From contig CANNBV010000005.1 of assembly GCA_947502975.1 (NCBI GenBank), positions 62,001 through 126,000 on the forward strand: a DNA stretch of 64,000 nt, written 5' to 3'. Every line of letters begins with the position of its first letter. Positions within the stretch are counted from its first letter, which is position 1. A model generated the notes under the pieces. That model made no database searches. It was not told the DNA's origin and saw only the letters and a program-made list of their open reading frames with translations. The position numbers and the translations under genes were made by a program. Source of the DNA: an uncultured Flavobacteriaceae bacterium (lineage in GTDB: Bacteria; Bacteroidota; Bacteroidia; Flavobacteriales; Flavobacteriaceae). This document shows, in pieces, positions 33,925-43,621 of this stretch.

Positions 33925-34419
33925 ATGACAAAAATTTTACTTTTATCAGACACGCACGGCTACATTGATAACGACATCTTGAAATATGTACAACAAGCTG
34001 ATGAAGTATGGCATGCGGGCGATATTGGAGATTTGAAGGTGACCGATACGATTAAAGCTTTAAAGCCATTACGCGGGGTTTACGGCAATATTGATAGTAC
34101 CGAAATACGTAGCGAGTTCCCAGAACATAATAGATTTACCTGTGAAGGCGTTGATGTTTGGATAACGCACATTGGTGGTTATCCACCAAAATACAATATG
34201 CGTGTTGCTGAGACTATAAAAGTAAATCCTCCACGATTATTTATTTGTGGACATTCACACATCTTAAAGGTAATGCCCGATAAAAAGTTAAACCTTATAC
34301 ATATGAATCCTGGTGCTGTTGGCAAACATGGGTTTCACAAAGTGAGGACTATGCTTCGGTTTACTATTGATGGAAAAACCATTGATAATTTGGAGGTTGT
34401 TGAGTTTAAGAGACGGTAA
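33925..34419 (+). CDS. YfcE/MJ0936-type metallophosphoesterase
   Basis: 164 aa calcineurin-like phosphoesterase. Metal ligands appear in order as LSDTHG (Asp9, His11), AGDIGD, YGNID, ITHIGG and CGHSH. This small subgroup acts on phosphodiesters in vitro and its natural substrate is unclear. It is divergent from marR, with about 130 bases between starts. A family A repeat lies downstream. Confidence 0.92.
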   Translation: MTKILLLSDTHGYIDNDILKYVQQADEVWHAGDIGDLKVTDTIKALKPLRGVYGNIDSTEIRSEFPEHNRFTCEGVDVWITHIGGYPPKYNMRVAETIKVNPPRLFICGHSHILKVMPDKKLNLIHMNPGAVGKHGFHKVRTMLRFTIDGKTIDNLEVVEFKRR

Positions 34420-34527
34420 TTTTATTCGGCACTACAAAATTTATTCTCGGTACGATTTCATGAAAAAACGAAATCACTCGAACTGACATACAGGAACTTT
34501 AGGATTAAATATAAGCTTGCAGATATA

Positions 34528-34617
34528 CCCGCGTTAGGGATTGTAGCGGCATCCTTTTTTGAGGCACGAGAAAAAGATACAGCGGAAAGCCCGACCCGAC
34601 CTTAGGAGGGTAACGCT
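34528..34617 (+). repeat. Extragenic repeat, family A, copy 3 (variant core)
   Basis: Starts CCCGCGTTAGGGATTG and ends GAGGGTAACGCTC like the other copies, but the core reads GCGGCATCCTTTTTTGAGG and AAAAAGATACAGCGGAAAGC. This variant core links it to the degraded element at 55200-55350. Confidence 0.75.
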
Positions 34618-34724
34618 CAAATAGAACATATGATCATCATTTATGAGATCCCGCTTCACAGCGGGATTAGTTTAATTTACAATTTTAAGTTCGTCTTTCT
34701 GGCTTCTTAAAATTGAGTTTCACT

Positions 34725-34756
34725 AAAAAAGCCCAAGATCTTCACCTTGGGCTTAC
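34725..34756. terminator. Terminator after the DUF4293 gene
   Basis: AAGCCCAAG (34729-34737) pairs with CTTGGGCTT (34746-34754) around an 8-base loop. The A-run on the left gives a U-tail for minus-strand transcripts. Confidence 0.8.
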
Positions 34757-34782
34757 GCACTAATACTACTAAGATGTTAGGT

Positions 34783-35193
34783 TTAACGTAATCGATCTAC
34801 AGATTTTACAAGATCTTCATCCTTTTTAATGGCTTTATTGGCCAAGGCCAAAAACACGATAGAAATAATAGGAAGAAACATCCCAATACCTTTCTCTGAA
34901 ACTTCGGTTTCTCCAGATATGCTTAGAGATAGATACACGAAAAATCCTAGTAAAATAAAGTTTAATATGATGTTAAGTCGCCCCAAAACGAATTGAAGCT
35001 TCCTGTTTTTAAACAAAAAAATGGTAACCAAAGACAATACACCAGACGCTATAAACGCTAGAAAATATACTAGCTCGTCTTTAGCAAAAACGGTAGTGTC
35101 ATCATTTGTAATCCATAAATGAAATACAAATATTAGACCGAGCGCATTGGCTGCAGCTAATAATAAATAAACACTTTGTATGCGTTGTAACAT
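34783..35193 (-). CDS. DUF4293-family membrane protein
   Basis: 136 aa with four membrane helices. The start MLQRIQSVYLLLAAANALGLIFVF is the usual DUF4293 opening, and the C-terminal KAIKKDEDLVKSVDRLR is the conserved cytoplasmic tail. The function is unknown. It is divergent from rho, and the adjacency of these two is common in flavobacteria to my knowledge. Confidence 0.88.
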   Translation of the reverse strand: MLQRIQSVYLLLAAANALGLIFVFHLWITNDDTTVFAKDELVYFLAFIASGVLSLVTIFLFKNRKLQFVLGRLNIILNFILLGFFVYLSLSISGETEVSEKGIGMFLPIISIVFLALANKAIKKDEDLVKSVDRLR

Positions 35194-35395
35194 GGTAATT
35201 ATTGATTCTGGAAGGCAAAAATAGTAGTTTCTTTATTAATTTGACAGTATTAATTAAAATAAAGTTGTATTATTGCAGTATAAATTTCTCAACAATCGCT
35301 AATACAGATTGTTAACTCTTCAGAATAAAAAATCTATTTTTTTTCAGAAAAACTCAAATTTTATATCCAATATAATAGCATTCAACTAAACATTT

Positions 35396-37003
35396 ATGTT
35401 TGAAATTTCACAACTCAAAGAAAAGAAACTTACTGATTTACAAGATATTGCAAAACAATTAAGCATTCCCAAATTCCGTTCTATGAAAAAACTGGATTTG
35501 GTATATCAAATATTAGATAAACAAGCTGCCGACCCAAGTGCTGCTAAAGAAATTGCTCCTGTAGGCGGCAAAAAAGAAGAACAACCCGCTAAAAAACCTA
35601 GACAGCGCGTACAAAAAGATCCAAAAAATGACACTAAAAAGGAAGAAAATATTCCTTCTAAAAACACAACACAGGAATCTACATCTTCTGATAATAAGGA
35701 TAATAAGCCTACTCACGACAAAAATCAAAAACCCTCTAATAATAACCAGAATAGAGGACAACGTGATAATAAACAGCGTAATCAAAACCAACGTCGCGAT
35801 AATAATTATCAACACAAAAATCATAAAAACCAGGGTAACAATGGTAACAAGGATAATAGAAACCGTTACCGTGAGCCCGATTTTGAATTTGATGCCATTA
35901 TTGAAAGTGAGGGTGTTTTAGATATCATGCAAGATGGTTACGGATTTTTAAGATCTTCAGATTATAACTATTTATCATCACCTGATGATATTTATGTATC
36001 GCAATCACAAATCAGATTGTTTGGCCTTAAAAAAGGTGATACGGTTTTAGGACATGTACGTCCGCCAAAAGAAGGTGAAAAATATTTCCCTTTAATTAAG
36101 GTGAGTAAAATTAATGGTCAAGATCCTAATGTGGTGAGAGACCGTGTAGCTTTTGAGCATTTAACACCTTTGTTTCCAGAAGAAAAATTTAATATCGCAG
36201 AACGCCAGAGTACTATTTCTACTAGAATAATGGACTTGTTTTCGCCTATTGGTAAAGGACAACGTGGTATGATTGTATCACAACCTAAAACGGGTAAAAC
36301 AATGTTGCTTAAAGATGTTGCAAACGCTATTGCGGCCAATCATCCAGAAGTATATCAAATGATTTTATTGATTGATGAACGTCCAGAAGAGGTTACCGAT
36401 ATGCAACGTAATGTTCGCGGAGAAGTAATAGCTTCAACATTTGATAAAGAAGCACATGAGCATGTAAAAATTGCAGATATTGTTCTTGAAAAAGCAAAGC
36501 GATTAGTAGAATGTGGGCACGATGTGGTGATTCTTTTAGATTCTATTACACGTTTAGCCAGAGCTTATAATACTGTACAACCTGCATCTGGTAAAATATT
36601 AAGTGGTGGTGTAGACGCCAATGCGCTGCATAAACCAAAACGTTTCTTTGGTGCTGCACGTAATATTGAAAATGGCGGGTCTTTAACTATTATTGCTACT
36701 GCGCTTACCGAAACTGGTTCTAAAATGGACGAGGTAATTTTTGAAGAATTTAAAGGTACTGGTAATATGGAACTTCAGTTAGATAGAAAAATATCTAACC
36801 GTCGTATTTTCCCTGCTATTGACCTTACGTCATCAAGTACGCGTCGCGACGATATATTGTTAGATGCTAATACCGTACAACGTATGTGGGTAATGCGCAA
36901 ATATCTTGCAGATATGAATCCTGTAGAGGCTATGGAATTCATCAACGATCGCTTTAAACAAACTAGAAATAATGAAGAATTTTTAATATCCATGAATGGA
37001 TAA
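35396..37003 (+). CDS. rho: Transcription termination factor Rho
   Basis: 535 aa, longer than the E. coli protein (419 aa) because an Asn/Gln/Lys/Arg-rich low-complexity insert (about 45-160) lies between the Rho N-terminal helical domain ([26 protein letters not shown]) and the RNA-binding OB fold ([18 protein letters not shown]). Such inserts are usual in Bacteroidota. The hexameric ATPase core has Walker [11 protein letters not shown], Walker [11 protein letters not shown], the Q-loop and R-loop region and the conserved SGGVDANAL. It is followed by a strong intrinsic terminator. Confidence 0.97.
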   Translation: MFEISQLKEKKLTDLQDIAKQLSIPKFRSMKKLDLVYQILDKQAADPSAAKEIAPVGGKKEEQPAKKPRQRVQKDPKNDTKKEENIPSKNTTQESTSSDNKDNKPTHDKNQKPSNNNQNRGQRDNKQRNQNQRRDNNYQHKNHKNQGNNGNKDNRNRYREPDFEFDAIIESEGVLDIMQDGYGFLRSSDYNYLSSPDDIYVSQSQIRLFGLKKGDTVLGHVRPPKEGEKYFPLIKVSKINGQDPNVVRDRVAFEHLTPLFPEEKFNIAERQSTISTRIMDLFSPIGKGQRGMIVSQPKTGKTMLLKDVANAIAANHPEVYQMILLIDERPEEVTDMQRNVRGEVIASTFDKEAHEHVKIADIVLEKAKRLVECGHDVVILLDSITRLARAYNTVQPASGKILSGGVDANALHKPKRFFGAARNIENGGSLTIIATALTETGSKMDEVIFEEFKGTGNMELQLDRKISNRRIFPAIDLTSSSTRRDDILLDANTVQRMWVMRKYLADMNPVEAMEFINDRFKQTRNNEEFLISMNG

Positions 37004-37030
37004 CTTTAAAGTTGACTAACTCAAATTAGC

Positions 37031-37063
37031 AAAAGCCTTAACCAAATGTTAAGGCTTTTTTAT
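37031..37063 (+). terminator. Rho-independent terminator after rho
   Basis: Perfect 12-bp stem AAAAGCCTTAAC (37031-37042)/GTTAAGGCTTTT (37048-37059), loop CAAAT, followed by T residues. Confidence 0.92.
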
Positions 37064-37107
37064 GCGATAAATTTCTACAAAGCCTATAATAAATTAAAAA
37101 GAAGTTG

Positions 37108-37155
37108 TGCAAATTTTGTGCAAACCATATGCAAAGGGTTAATAATGTATGCAAA
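37108..37155 (+). repeat. Four TGCAAA iterons upstream of an outer-membrane protein gene
   Basis: TGCAAA occurs at 37108, 37119, 37130 and 37150, that is at spacings of 11, 11 and 20, close to one and two helical turns. The last two lie within GCAAAGGGTTAAT and GCAAAACCCTTAAT, which also form an inverted GGGTTAA/TTAACCC-like pair. Candidate regulator binding array. Confidence 0.45.
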
Positions 37156-37211
37156 ACCCTTAATTACCATATTTGGAGTTTAAAACACCATTTATTTTTT
37201 TCTTTTAATTC

Positions 37212-37219
37212 TATATTTG
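37212..37219 (+). promoter_or_regulatory. TAnnTTTG promoter box
   Basis: TATATTTG fits the Bacteroidota -7 consensus and lies 20 bases upstream of the ATG at 37240. No good -33 element is seen. Confidence 0.5.
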
Positions 37220-37239
37220 GCGCTTATTAAAAAAACACA

Positions 37240-38472
37240 ATGTCCGAAATTTTCACTCGTATTATCCTCCTGCTTTTCTTATTAAGCACGTTATCTTCTA
37301 TTGGCCAATCTAAAGAAAAAGAAAGCATTAATTTATTTGTAGAATGTAATTGTGATAAGAACTATATCCGTCAGGAAATAAAAAATGTAAATCATGTGAG
37401 AGATCAAGGTTTAGCAAACGTTCAAATTTTTATCTACGATCTTTCTAATGGTAGTGGTGGCAAAACTTATAAACTCGAATTTACTGGCTCTTCTTCATTT
37501 AAAGATATTACAAATACCTTATCCTTTGATTCCAATGCAAACATGACTGCAGATGATGTACGCAAAAGACTTGTATGGCGCATAAAAAAAGGGTTGTTAA
37601 AATATATCCTAGAATCTGATATGTCGAATCGCGTAGTTTACAGAATAAAAGGAAAAGCAGAGCCTAAGAATATTAACGAGTATGACCCTTGGCATAATTG
37701 GATTTTCGAGGTTTACGGAAATGGACGATACAATAAGGAGGCTAGTAGAAAACGATTTCAATATACGTTGGGTTTTGAAAGCGATCATGTTACTGACAAA
37801 TGGCGAATAAGAGGTGATTTCCAGTTAAGCCAAAACAATAGTAAATTTATTAGGGATGGTGAAGAATTCACGAGTAATCGTGATAGATATTGGGCAGCTG
37901 CAAGTATAGTTAGAAGTCTTTCCGATCATTGGTCAGCAGGCATTTTTGTTAATTTACGACATGATACTTTTACCAATATTGATTTGGCCGGTGGCTTTGC
38001 TCCTGCCATAGAGTACAATATTTTCCCTTATGATGAAGTACTAAAACGAGAAATTACCTTTGCCTATAGAGTTGGATATTTACATAACGACTACATAGAA
38101 ACCACAATATTTTCAGAAGATCATGAGGTTATTTTTAATCATTCCTTTAACATTGAAGTGCGCTACAGACAACCTTGGGGAAATATCTCTTCAAGATTAC
38201 GTGCATCAACTTTTTTAGATGATTTTTCAAAAAACCGTCTCCAATTAAATGGAAATGTCTCTGTTAGAGTATTTAAAGGGTTTTCTGTTAGGTTTTCTGG
38301 AAACATGCAGTTTATTAGAGATCAAATTAATTTACCTGCAGGTGATGCTTCATTAGAGGACGTATTATTACAACAAAAACAAATTGCTACAGATTTTGAT
38401 TTAAGTCTTTCTGCTGGTGTAAGCTATACTTTTGGTTCAGCATTCAATAATATTATTAATACAAGGCTTTAA
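37240..38472 (+). CDS. Putative outer-membrane beta-barrel protein of unknown function
   Basis: 410 aa. The signal peptide ends SSIGQ. An N-terminal periplasmic part (about 25-140) includes ECNCDKNYIRQEI. From about 145 on, alternating beta strands with aromatic girdles (FEVYGNGRYNKEA, RWRIRGDFQLSQ-like strands) end in a short strand, SLSAGVSYTFGSAFNNI, consistent with a 12- to 16-strand barrel. I do not recognise a family. It stands alone between the rho terminator and a repeat, with a possible regulatory array upstream. Confidence 0.75.
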   Translation: MSEIFTRIILLLFLLSTLSSIGQSKEKESINLFVECNCDKNYIRQEIKNVNHVRDQGLANVQIFIYDLSNGSGGKTYKLEFTGSSSFKDITNTLSFDSNANMTADDVRKRLVWRIKKGLLKYILESDMSNRVVYRIKGKAEPKNINEYDPWHNWIFEVYGNGRYNKEASRKRFQYTLGFESDHVTDKWRIRGDFQLSQNNSKFIRDGEEFTSNRDRYWAAASIVRSLSDHWSAGIFVNLRHDTFTNIDLAGGFAPAIEYNIFPYDEVLKREITFAYRVGYLHNDYIETTIFSEDHEVIFNHSFNIEVRYRQPWGNISSRLRASTFLDDFSKNRLQLNGNVSVRVFKGFSVRFSGNMQFIRDQINLPAGDASLEDVLLQQKQIATDFDLSLSAGVSYTFGSAFNNIINTRL

Positions 38473-38478
38473 ATTTAT

Positions 38479-38555
38479 AGCGTTACCACAAGGGTCGGGC
38501 TTTCACTAGTCGCTCTCTGCGAGGAGCTCCAACATACCGTTCAATCCCTAACGCG
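38479..38555 (-). repeat. Extragenic repeat, family A, copy 4
   Basis: Reverse-orientation copy, GCGTTACCACAAGGGTCGG at the left to CAATCCCTAACGCG at the right, starting 6 bases after the stop of the outer-membrane protein gene. Slightly shorter than copies 2 and 5. Confidence 0.75.
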
Positions 38556-38623
38556 AATTACGAAAACTATCATAACTATTCGCTTTTAAAAGTTCAATTT
38601 TAAAATTTATATGTACAAATAAA

Positions 38624-38649
38624 AAAACCACTCTTTTCAGAGTGGTTTT
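38624..38649. terminator. Bidirectional terminator at the end of rpsT
   Basis: Perfect 11-bp stem AAAACCACTCT/AGAGTGGTTTT with loop TTTC, and A- and T-rich flanks on both sides; it serves rpsT on the minus strand and the convergent gene on the plus strand. Confidence 0.9.
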
Positions 38650-38674
38650 AAATATTATATAACTAATGGCTACT

Positions 38675-38926
38675 TTATAGAGCAGCTATATGTTTTGCCA
38701 AACCAGATTTTAAGTTTGCAGCCTTATTAGCATGAATGATATTTTTCTTTGCTAATTTGTCTAACATAGAAATAACCGAAGGAAACATAGCTTCAGCTTC
38801 TTTCTTATCAGTTAATTCACGTAACTTTTTAATAGCACTACGTGTAGATTTATGTTGGTATCTATTTAACACGCGCTTAGCTTCGTTACTTCTTATTCTT
38901 TTTAATGCTGACTTGTGATTTGCCAT
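38675..38926 (-). CDS. rpsT: 30S ribosomal protein S20
   Basis: 83 aa, basic, with the S20 pattern [31 protein letters not shown] and a three-helix arrangement ending [15 protein letters not shown]. It binds 16S rRNA in the body of the small subunit. It has its own terminator and lies 26 bases downstream of tRNA-Glu, with which it may be cotranscribed. Confidence 0.97.
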   Translation of the reverse strand: MANHKSALKRIRSNEAKRVLNRYQHKSTRSAIKKLRELTDKKEAEAMFPSVISMLDKLAKKNIIHANKAANLKSGLAKHIAAL

Positions 38927-38952
38927 TTTATTTTTTTCTTATTAAAATATTG

Positions 38953-39024
38953 TAGCCCGTAGGGGAATCGAACCCCTCTTACCAGGATGAAAACCTGGCG
39001 TCCTAGCCGATAGACGAACGGGCC
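38953..39024 (-). tRNA. tRNA-Glu (anticodon UUC)
   Basis: Reverse complement starts GGCCCGTTCGTCTATCGG. The anticodon arm CCAGG-TTTTCAT-CCTGG carries TTC, and the T-arm GGGG-TTCGATT-CCCC is intact. The first acceptor pair is G-U. The discriminator is A; CCA is not encoded. Confidence 0.95.
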
Positions 39025-39138
39025 ATTTGGTTATTTACATATTTAAATGAACCTACAATGTTTCCATTGCGGATGCAAAAATACAACTATTTTTAAATGT
39101 TGCAACAGTAGATTAAACTTTTTTGAAAAAAATTTAAT

Positions 39139-40617
39139 TTAATAGGCTTTTGCAAATAACACACGCTTGTTTGAAGGCTGTCCGGAATACACACAAACTC
39201 CTTCTTCTTCCTTAGCATCTAAAGGAATACAACGTATAGTTGCTTTAGTCAATTCTTTTATTTTATCTTCTGTCTCTATCGTTCCATCCCAATGCGCTGA
39301 GATAAATCCTCCTTTAGCTTCTAAAGCTTTCTTAAATTCATCAAATGTATCAACTGATGTAATGTGCTCATCTCTAAAATTTAAAGCCTTTGTGTGTAAT
39401 GATTTTTGAATCTCTTCTAGTAAATCTTCAACAACAACACTAATTCTATCTAAAATTACAGTCTCCTTACTTAAAGTATCTCTTCTAGCAACTTCAACTG
39501 TTTCATTCTCCAAATCCTTTGGCCCAATCGCTATTCTTATAGGAACGCCTTGCAATTCATGTTGTGCAAATTTTGCACCTGGTCGTAACGTATCGCGTTT
39601 GTCAAATTTCACAGAGATATTTCTATCTCTTAAATCTCCTATAATATCTTCAGCTACCTTACTAATAGCATCAAACTGCTCATCATTCCTGTAAATAGGT
39701 ACAATAACCACCTGATAAGGTGCCAAATTTGGAGGTAACACCAAGCCATTATCATCGCTATGCGTCATGATTAAGGCTCCCATCAAACGAGTAGAAACAC
39801 CCCAAGACGTTGCCCAAACATAATCTTGTTTCCCTTCTTTATTAGCAAACTTTACATCAAAAGCTTTTGCAAAATTCTGACCTAAGAAATGAGAAGTTCC
39901 TGCCTGCAATGCTTTTCCATCTTGCATCAAGGCTTCTATACAATATGTATCCTCTGCCCCAGCAAAACGTTCACTTTCAGATTTCACACCTTGTATTACT
40001 GGTATGGCCATAAAGTTTTCTACAAACTTTGCATATACATTATTCATTAATTGTGTCTCCTCAATAGCTTCTGCTTTTGTTTCATGAGCTGTATGACCTT
40101 CTTGCCATAAAAATTCAGCGGTACGCAAAAACAAACGTGTACGCATCTCCCAACGAACAACATTTGCCCATTGATTTATTAATAATGGTAAATCTCTATA
40201 AGATTGAATCCAATTTCTATAAGTATTCCAAATTATAGCTTCACTTGTAGGTCTTACTACCAACTCTTCCTCAAGTTTTGCTTCAGGGTCAACACGCAAT
40301 TTCCCTTCTCTGTCAGGATCAGATTGTAATCTATAATGAGTTACAACGGCACATTCTTTAGCAAAGCCTTCAGCATTTTTCTCTTCAGCTTCAAACAAAC
40401 TTTTAGGTACAAATAGTGGAAAATAGGCATTTTGATGTCCAGTTTCTTTAAACATTTTATCTAATTCTGCTTGCATTTTTTCCCAAATAGCATAACCATA
40501 CGGTTTAATAACCATACAACCCCTTACAGCGGAATTCTCAGCTAAATCTGCCTTTACCACTAATTCGTTATACCATTTTGAATAATCTTCTGCCCTACTC
40601 GTAAGTTTTTTGCTCAT
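39139..40617 (-). CDS. proS: Prolyl-tRNA synthetase (archaeal/eukaryotic-type class II)
   Basis: 492 aa with no bacterial-type editing insertion. Class II motifs include [16 protein letters not shown] (motif 2 region) and [19 protein letters not shown] (motif 3 region), followed by the anticodon-binding domain ([14 protein letters not shown]...[11 protein letters not shown]) and the zinc-like C-terminal domain ending in Tyr, VLFAKAY, which is typical of this type. It charges tRNA-Pro. The ATG at 40617 ([16 protein letters not shown]) is preferred over one six codons upstream. Confidence 0.96.
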   Translation of the reverse strand: MSKKLTSRAEDYSKWYNELVVKADLAENSAVRGCMVIKPYGYAIWEKMQAELDKMFKETGHQNAYFPLFVPKSLFEAEEKNAEGFAKECAVVTHYRLQSDPDREGKLRVDPEAKLEEELVVRPTSEAIIWNTYRNWIQSYRDLPLLINQWANVVRWEMRTRLFLRTAEFLWQEGHTAHETKAEAIEETQLMNNVYAKFVENFMAIPVIQGVKSESERFAGAEDTYCIEALMQDGKALQAGTSHFLGQNFAKAFDVKFANKEGKQDYVWATSWGVSTRLMGALIMTHSDDNGLVLPPNLAPYQVVIVPIYRNDEQFDAISKVAEDIIGDLRDRNISVKFDKRDTLRPGAKFAQHELQGVPIRIAIGPKDLENETVEVARRDTLSKETVILDRISVVVEDLLEEIQKSLHTKALNFRDEHITSVDTFDEFKKALEAKGGFISAHWDGTIETEDKIKELTKATIRCIPLDAKEEEGVCVYSGQPSNKRVLFAKAY

Positions 40618-40680
40618 ATCGCTTTTTTGGCACAAATATTGTGACTATGTTAAATAAAAAAATAGTTGCGCAAAACTAAC

Positions 40681-40688
40681 TATTTTTG
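40681..40688 (+). promoter_or_regulatory. TAnnTTTG promoter box of the Trp/Gly-rich lipoprotein gene
   Basis: TATTTTTG in the divergent spacer between proS and the lipoprotein gene, 28 bases before the ATG at 40717. Confidence 0.5.
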
Positions 40689-40716
40689 TTATGTTCAACA
40701 ATAAAATTAAAAAGAT

Positions 40717-41958
40717 ATGCAAATTAATCACTACTTAAAAACGAAAATGCAATTCGCTGCAATCCTTGGGTTGTTCTTCGGATTAGCATCTTGTGGTTCC
40801 TACCAATATGTAGGTGTTGACAATGATGGTATTTATGGCGGAACCAACGATAATGCGCAAAATCAAGTTAAAGTTGTTGACGGTACTACAAATACACCTG
40901 GTAATAACGACTATTACGAAAATTATTTCAAGAATAAAGCTCAGGAATATGAAATAGCAACCGATAACGGTGCTATTTTTACTGATATAGACAGTTATAG
41001 TAGCGAGCCAAACTTAGCTGTTAATGACACCATTTATAATGATTACCAAGGCAATTCTGGTTGGGGACAAACCAACAGTAACGTAACCATTAACTTCATC
41101 GACAACGGTTGGAACAACTGGGGTTGGGGATGGGGAGATCCATGGCTTAACGCAGGCTGGGGCGGTGGCTTCGGTTGGGGTTGGAACAATTGGGGTTGGA
41201 ATAGATGGAACCGTTGGGGCGGTGGCTTTGGCTGGGGCGGTGGCTTCGGTTGGGGTGGCGGCTTTGGCTGGGGAGGCTGGAATAATTGGGGCTGGGGAGG
41301 CTGGAACGCATGGTGTCCTCCTGGATTTTACGGAAACAATTTCTATGCAGGAAACAGGTTTAATAGATATGGTAATGGGCTTGCATTTAGTAATACAAGA
41401 CGAGGAAGCGCTGCATTATTTGGAAGAAATTCCACAAGTAATTCTTTAAGACGTAGTAGTATTGCCAGTAATAGACGATTATCTACAAGTAATAGAAACT
41501 CAACAACTGCTAGAAGATATAATAGTACTTCTAGAAGAACAAGCGTAGCTCGTAGTAATAGTTCTTCTTCAAGATATAGTACTACAAGACGTAATAGTGT
41601 TGCTAGAAATAATAACTCTTCTAGTCGAGTGAGTCGCTCAAATTCACCAACAGTAATAAACAGAAACTCTACAGTAAGAAGAAGCAGTTCTAGACAGCCT
41701 TCTTACTCTCCAAGTAGATCTTCATCTTCTAATAATAGCAGATATTCAACACCTATAAGAAGAAGTTCGGGGTCGACTTATTCTAGAGGAAATAATTCAA
41801 CCTACAGTAGAAGTTCTTCAGGATCTAGTAGAAGTAGTAGCGGATCTTACTCAAGGTCATCATCTTCAAGAAGTTCTGGATCTGTATCAAGATCATCTGG
41901 AAGTTCAAGAAGTTCTGGAAGCTCAAGAAGCTCTTCAGGTGGAGGAAGAAGACGTTAA
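40717..41958 (+). CDS. Low-complexity lipoprotein: Trp/Gly/Asn-rich centre and Ser/Arg-rich tail
   Basis: 413 aa. The signal ends FFGLASCGSYQYVG with the lipobox Cys27. Residues about 30-125 are acidic and hydrophilic; about 130-205 are made of Trp, Gly and Asn (WGGGFGWGG-type units, from three 18-bp DNA repeats at 41215-41268), followed by a WCPPGFYGNN knot. From about 230 to the end there is almost only Ser, Arg and Asn, ending GGGRRR. The Arg-rich tail could bind polyanions such as DNA or sulfated polysaccharide; this is speculation. Similar lipoproteins often precede a FadL-like barrel gene in flavobacteria, as here. Confidence 0.8.
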   Translation: MQINHYLKTKMQFAAILGLFFGLASCGSYQYVGVDNDGIYGGTNDNAQNQVKVVDGTTNTPGNNDYYENYFKNKAQEYEIATDNGAIFTDIDSYSSEPNLAVNDTIYNDYQGNSGWGQTNSNVTINFIDNGWNNWGWGWGDPWLNAGWGGGFGWGWNNWGWNRWNRWGGGFGWGGGFGWGGGFGWGGWNNWGWGGWNAWCPPGFYGNNFYAGNRFNRYGNGLAFSNTRRGSAALFGRNSTSNSLRRSSIASNRRLSTSNRNSTTARRYNSTSRRTSVARSNSSSSRYSTTRRNSVARNNNSSSRVSRSNSPTVINRNSTVRRSSSRQPSYSPSRSSSSNNSRYSTPIRRSSGSTYSRGNNSTYSRSSSGSSRSSSGSYSRSSSSRSSGSVSRSSGSSRSSGSSRSSSGGGRRR

Positions 41959-41996
41959 TCATAAAATCAATAAGAATATAATAGAAATAATCATAG

Positions 41997-42044
41997 ATGT
42001 TTAAAATAATCATAATGCACTTTTGCAGTGATTATTTTAAACAT
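41997..42044. terminator. Strong inverted repeat between the lipoprotein and barrel genes
   Basis: A perfect 16-bp inverted repeat, ATGTTTAAAATAATCA (41997-42012) and TGATTATTTTAAACAT (42029-42044). The 16-base loop itself contains TGCA-CTTT-TGCA. No U-run follows, so it may be a structural terminator, an mRNA-stabilising hairpin or an operator; the first is slightly preferred. Confidence 0.5.
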
Positions 42045-42051
42045 ACTAGGT

Positions 42052-42059
42052 TACCTTTG
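42052..42059 (+). promoter_or_regulatory. TAnnTTTG promoter box of the FadL-like gene
   Basis: TACCTTTG, 25 bases before the ATG at 42085. Its position downstream of another in-frame ATG (42028) supports 42085 as the true start. Confidence 0.55.
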
Positions 42060-42084
42060 TTCATTAATCACAAAAATTAATCAT

Positions 42085-43608
42085 ATGAAAAAGCTCCAAT
42101 TACTATGCATAGGTCTGTTATCTATGTCATCAATTTACGGTCAAGACATCAGCGATGCTTTACGATATTCTCAAGACAATATTCAAGGAACTGCTCGTTT
42201 TAGAGCATTGAGTGGTGCATTTGGTGCACTTGGTGGAGATATGAGTGCTGTAAATATAAATCCAGCAAGTTCTGCTGTGTTTAGTCAAAGTCATGCTTCA
42301 TTTTCCTTTGGGAATTCAGAACAAGACAATGACACTCAATATTTTAATGGCACTGGGAGCATTAATGATTCTAATTTTGATTTAACTCAAGGTGGTGCAT
42401 CTTTCGTTTTTAGAAACACAAGCAACTCACCTTGGAAAAAGTTTAGTATTGGTGTAGCTTACGATAGAACTAATAATCATGATGACAGTTGGTTCGCTGT
42501 AGGTACAAATACAAATAGTAATAACTTTAACAACACCATTGGTAGTTATTTCTTTGATTATGCACAAGGATTACGTTTGGATGAAATTTCTGCTTTCCCT
42601 AATGAAACGCTAGACCAAGCTTATATAAACATAGGTAATGATTTAGGTTTTGCACATCAACAAGCATTTTTGGGTTATGAATCCTTTATTTTAGACCCAG
42701 AAGTAGATGCAGATGATAACACCAATTATTTATTAAATGTTGCAGAAGGCAACTTCAATCATGACTATACCTATTTATCCAACGGATATAATGGTAAAAT
42801 TGCTGTTAACATAGCTGCTCAATATGGTGATGATTTATTTCTTGGAGCAAACTTTAACTCTCATTTTATAGACTACGATCGTTCTACTCTTCTATTTGAG
42901 GATAATAATAATGCCGGTTCTATCATAAGTGATGTTGAATTCGAAAACAACCTATCTACAAGAGGTTCTGGGTTTTCGTTTCAACTGGGCGGTATCTTAA
43001 AGCTTAGTAATGAATTTAGAGTTGGTCTAACCTATGATTCTCCTACATGGTTTACTATTGAAGAAGAAACGTCTCAATTTTTAGGAACTGCTGGAGATGA
43101 TGGCTCTCCATTTAATGTAGCTATTAATCCTCAAGTTACCAATATTTATCCATCATATAGATTACAAACACCTTCTAGAGTTACTGGTAGTGCGGCATAT
43201 ATATTTGGTCAAAAAGGTTTAATTAGTTTTGATTATTCAACAAAAAATTATGGGGCAACTAAATTTAGACCAGAAAATGATTTTACTGGGCTAAATGCTG
43301 ATATTAGTGATGTATTAACTAATGCGGCTACTTATAGACTAGGTGGAGAATACAAGCATAAACAATTTAGCTTTAGAGGCGGATATAGGTTTGAAGAAAG
43401 TCCGTATGTTGATGGTGTAACCATAGGAGATTTAACTGGTTTTTCTCTTGGTTTTGGATACAATTTTGGAAATACAAAGTTAGATCTCACTTATGACAAA
43501 TGGGAAAGAACAGACCAAACACCTTTATATAATATTGGTTTGATAGATACTGTAACTATTGATAGACAAAATTCTAATATTACTTTATCATTAGCTTTTA
43601 ATATCTAA
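42085..43608 (+). CDS. OmpP1/FadL-family outer-membrane transport protein
   Basis: 507 aa. The signal peptide (MKKLQLLCIGLLSMSSIYGQ) is followed by the N-terminal hatch DALRYSQDNIQGTARFRALSGAFGALGGDMSAVNINPASSAVF, the hallmark of FadL/OmpP1 proteins (NPA region). The remaining protein is beta strands ending TLSLAFNI with a terminal hydrophobic residue. FadL channels take up hydrophobic compounds such as fatty acids and aromatics. The exact substrate is not readable. A perfect-palindrome terminator follows. Confidence 0.9.
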   Translation: MKKLQLLCIGLLSMSSIYGQDISDALRYSQDNIQGTARFRALSGAFGALGGDMSAVNINPASSAVFSQSHASFSFGNSEQDNDTQYFNGTGSINDSNFDLTQGGASFVFRNTSNSPWKKFSIGVAYDRTNNHDDSWFAVGTNTNSNNFNNTIGSYFFDYAQGLRLDEISAFPNETLDQAYINIGNDLGFAHQQAFLGYESFILDPEVDADDNTNYLLNVAEGNFNHDYTYLSNGYNGKIAVNIAAQYGDDLFLGANFNSHFIDYDRSTLLFEDNNNAGSIISDVEFENNLSTRGSGFSFQLGGILKLSNEFRVGLTYDSPTWFTIEEETSQFLGTAGDDGSPFNVAINPQVTNIYPSYRLQTPSRVTGSAAYIFGQKGLISFDYSTKNYGATKFRPENDFTGLNADISDVLTNAATYRLGGEYKHKQFSFRGGYRFEESPYVDGVTIGDLTGFSLGFGYNFGNTKLDLTYDKWERTDQTPLYNIGLIDTVTIDRQNSNITLSLAFNI

Positions 43609-43621
43609 AAAATATACACTC

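Larger units (their letters stand above)
34420..34782. other. Intergenic region between the phosphoesterase and the DUF4293 gene
   Basis: 363 bases between convergent genes. It contains family A repeat copy 3 (34528-34617), a small hairpin GATCCCGCTTCACAGCGGGATTA (34650-34672) and a terminator (34725-34756). Confidence 0.8.

Noticed and set aside
35513-35921. Open frames on both strands across the rho 5' region
   Set aside because: They are by-products of the Asn/Lys-rich low-complexity insert of rho.
41165-41449. Gly/Ala/Val-rich plus-strand frame inside the Trp/Gly-rich lipoprotein gene
   Set aside because: It is an out-of-frame reading of the GGN repeats; signal peptide and codon pattern support the lipoprotein frame.
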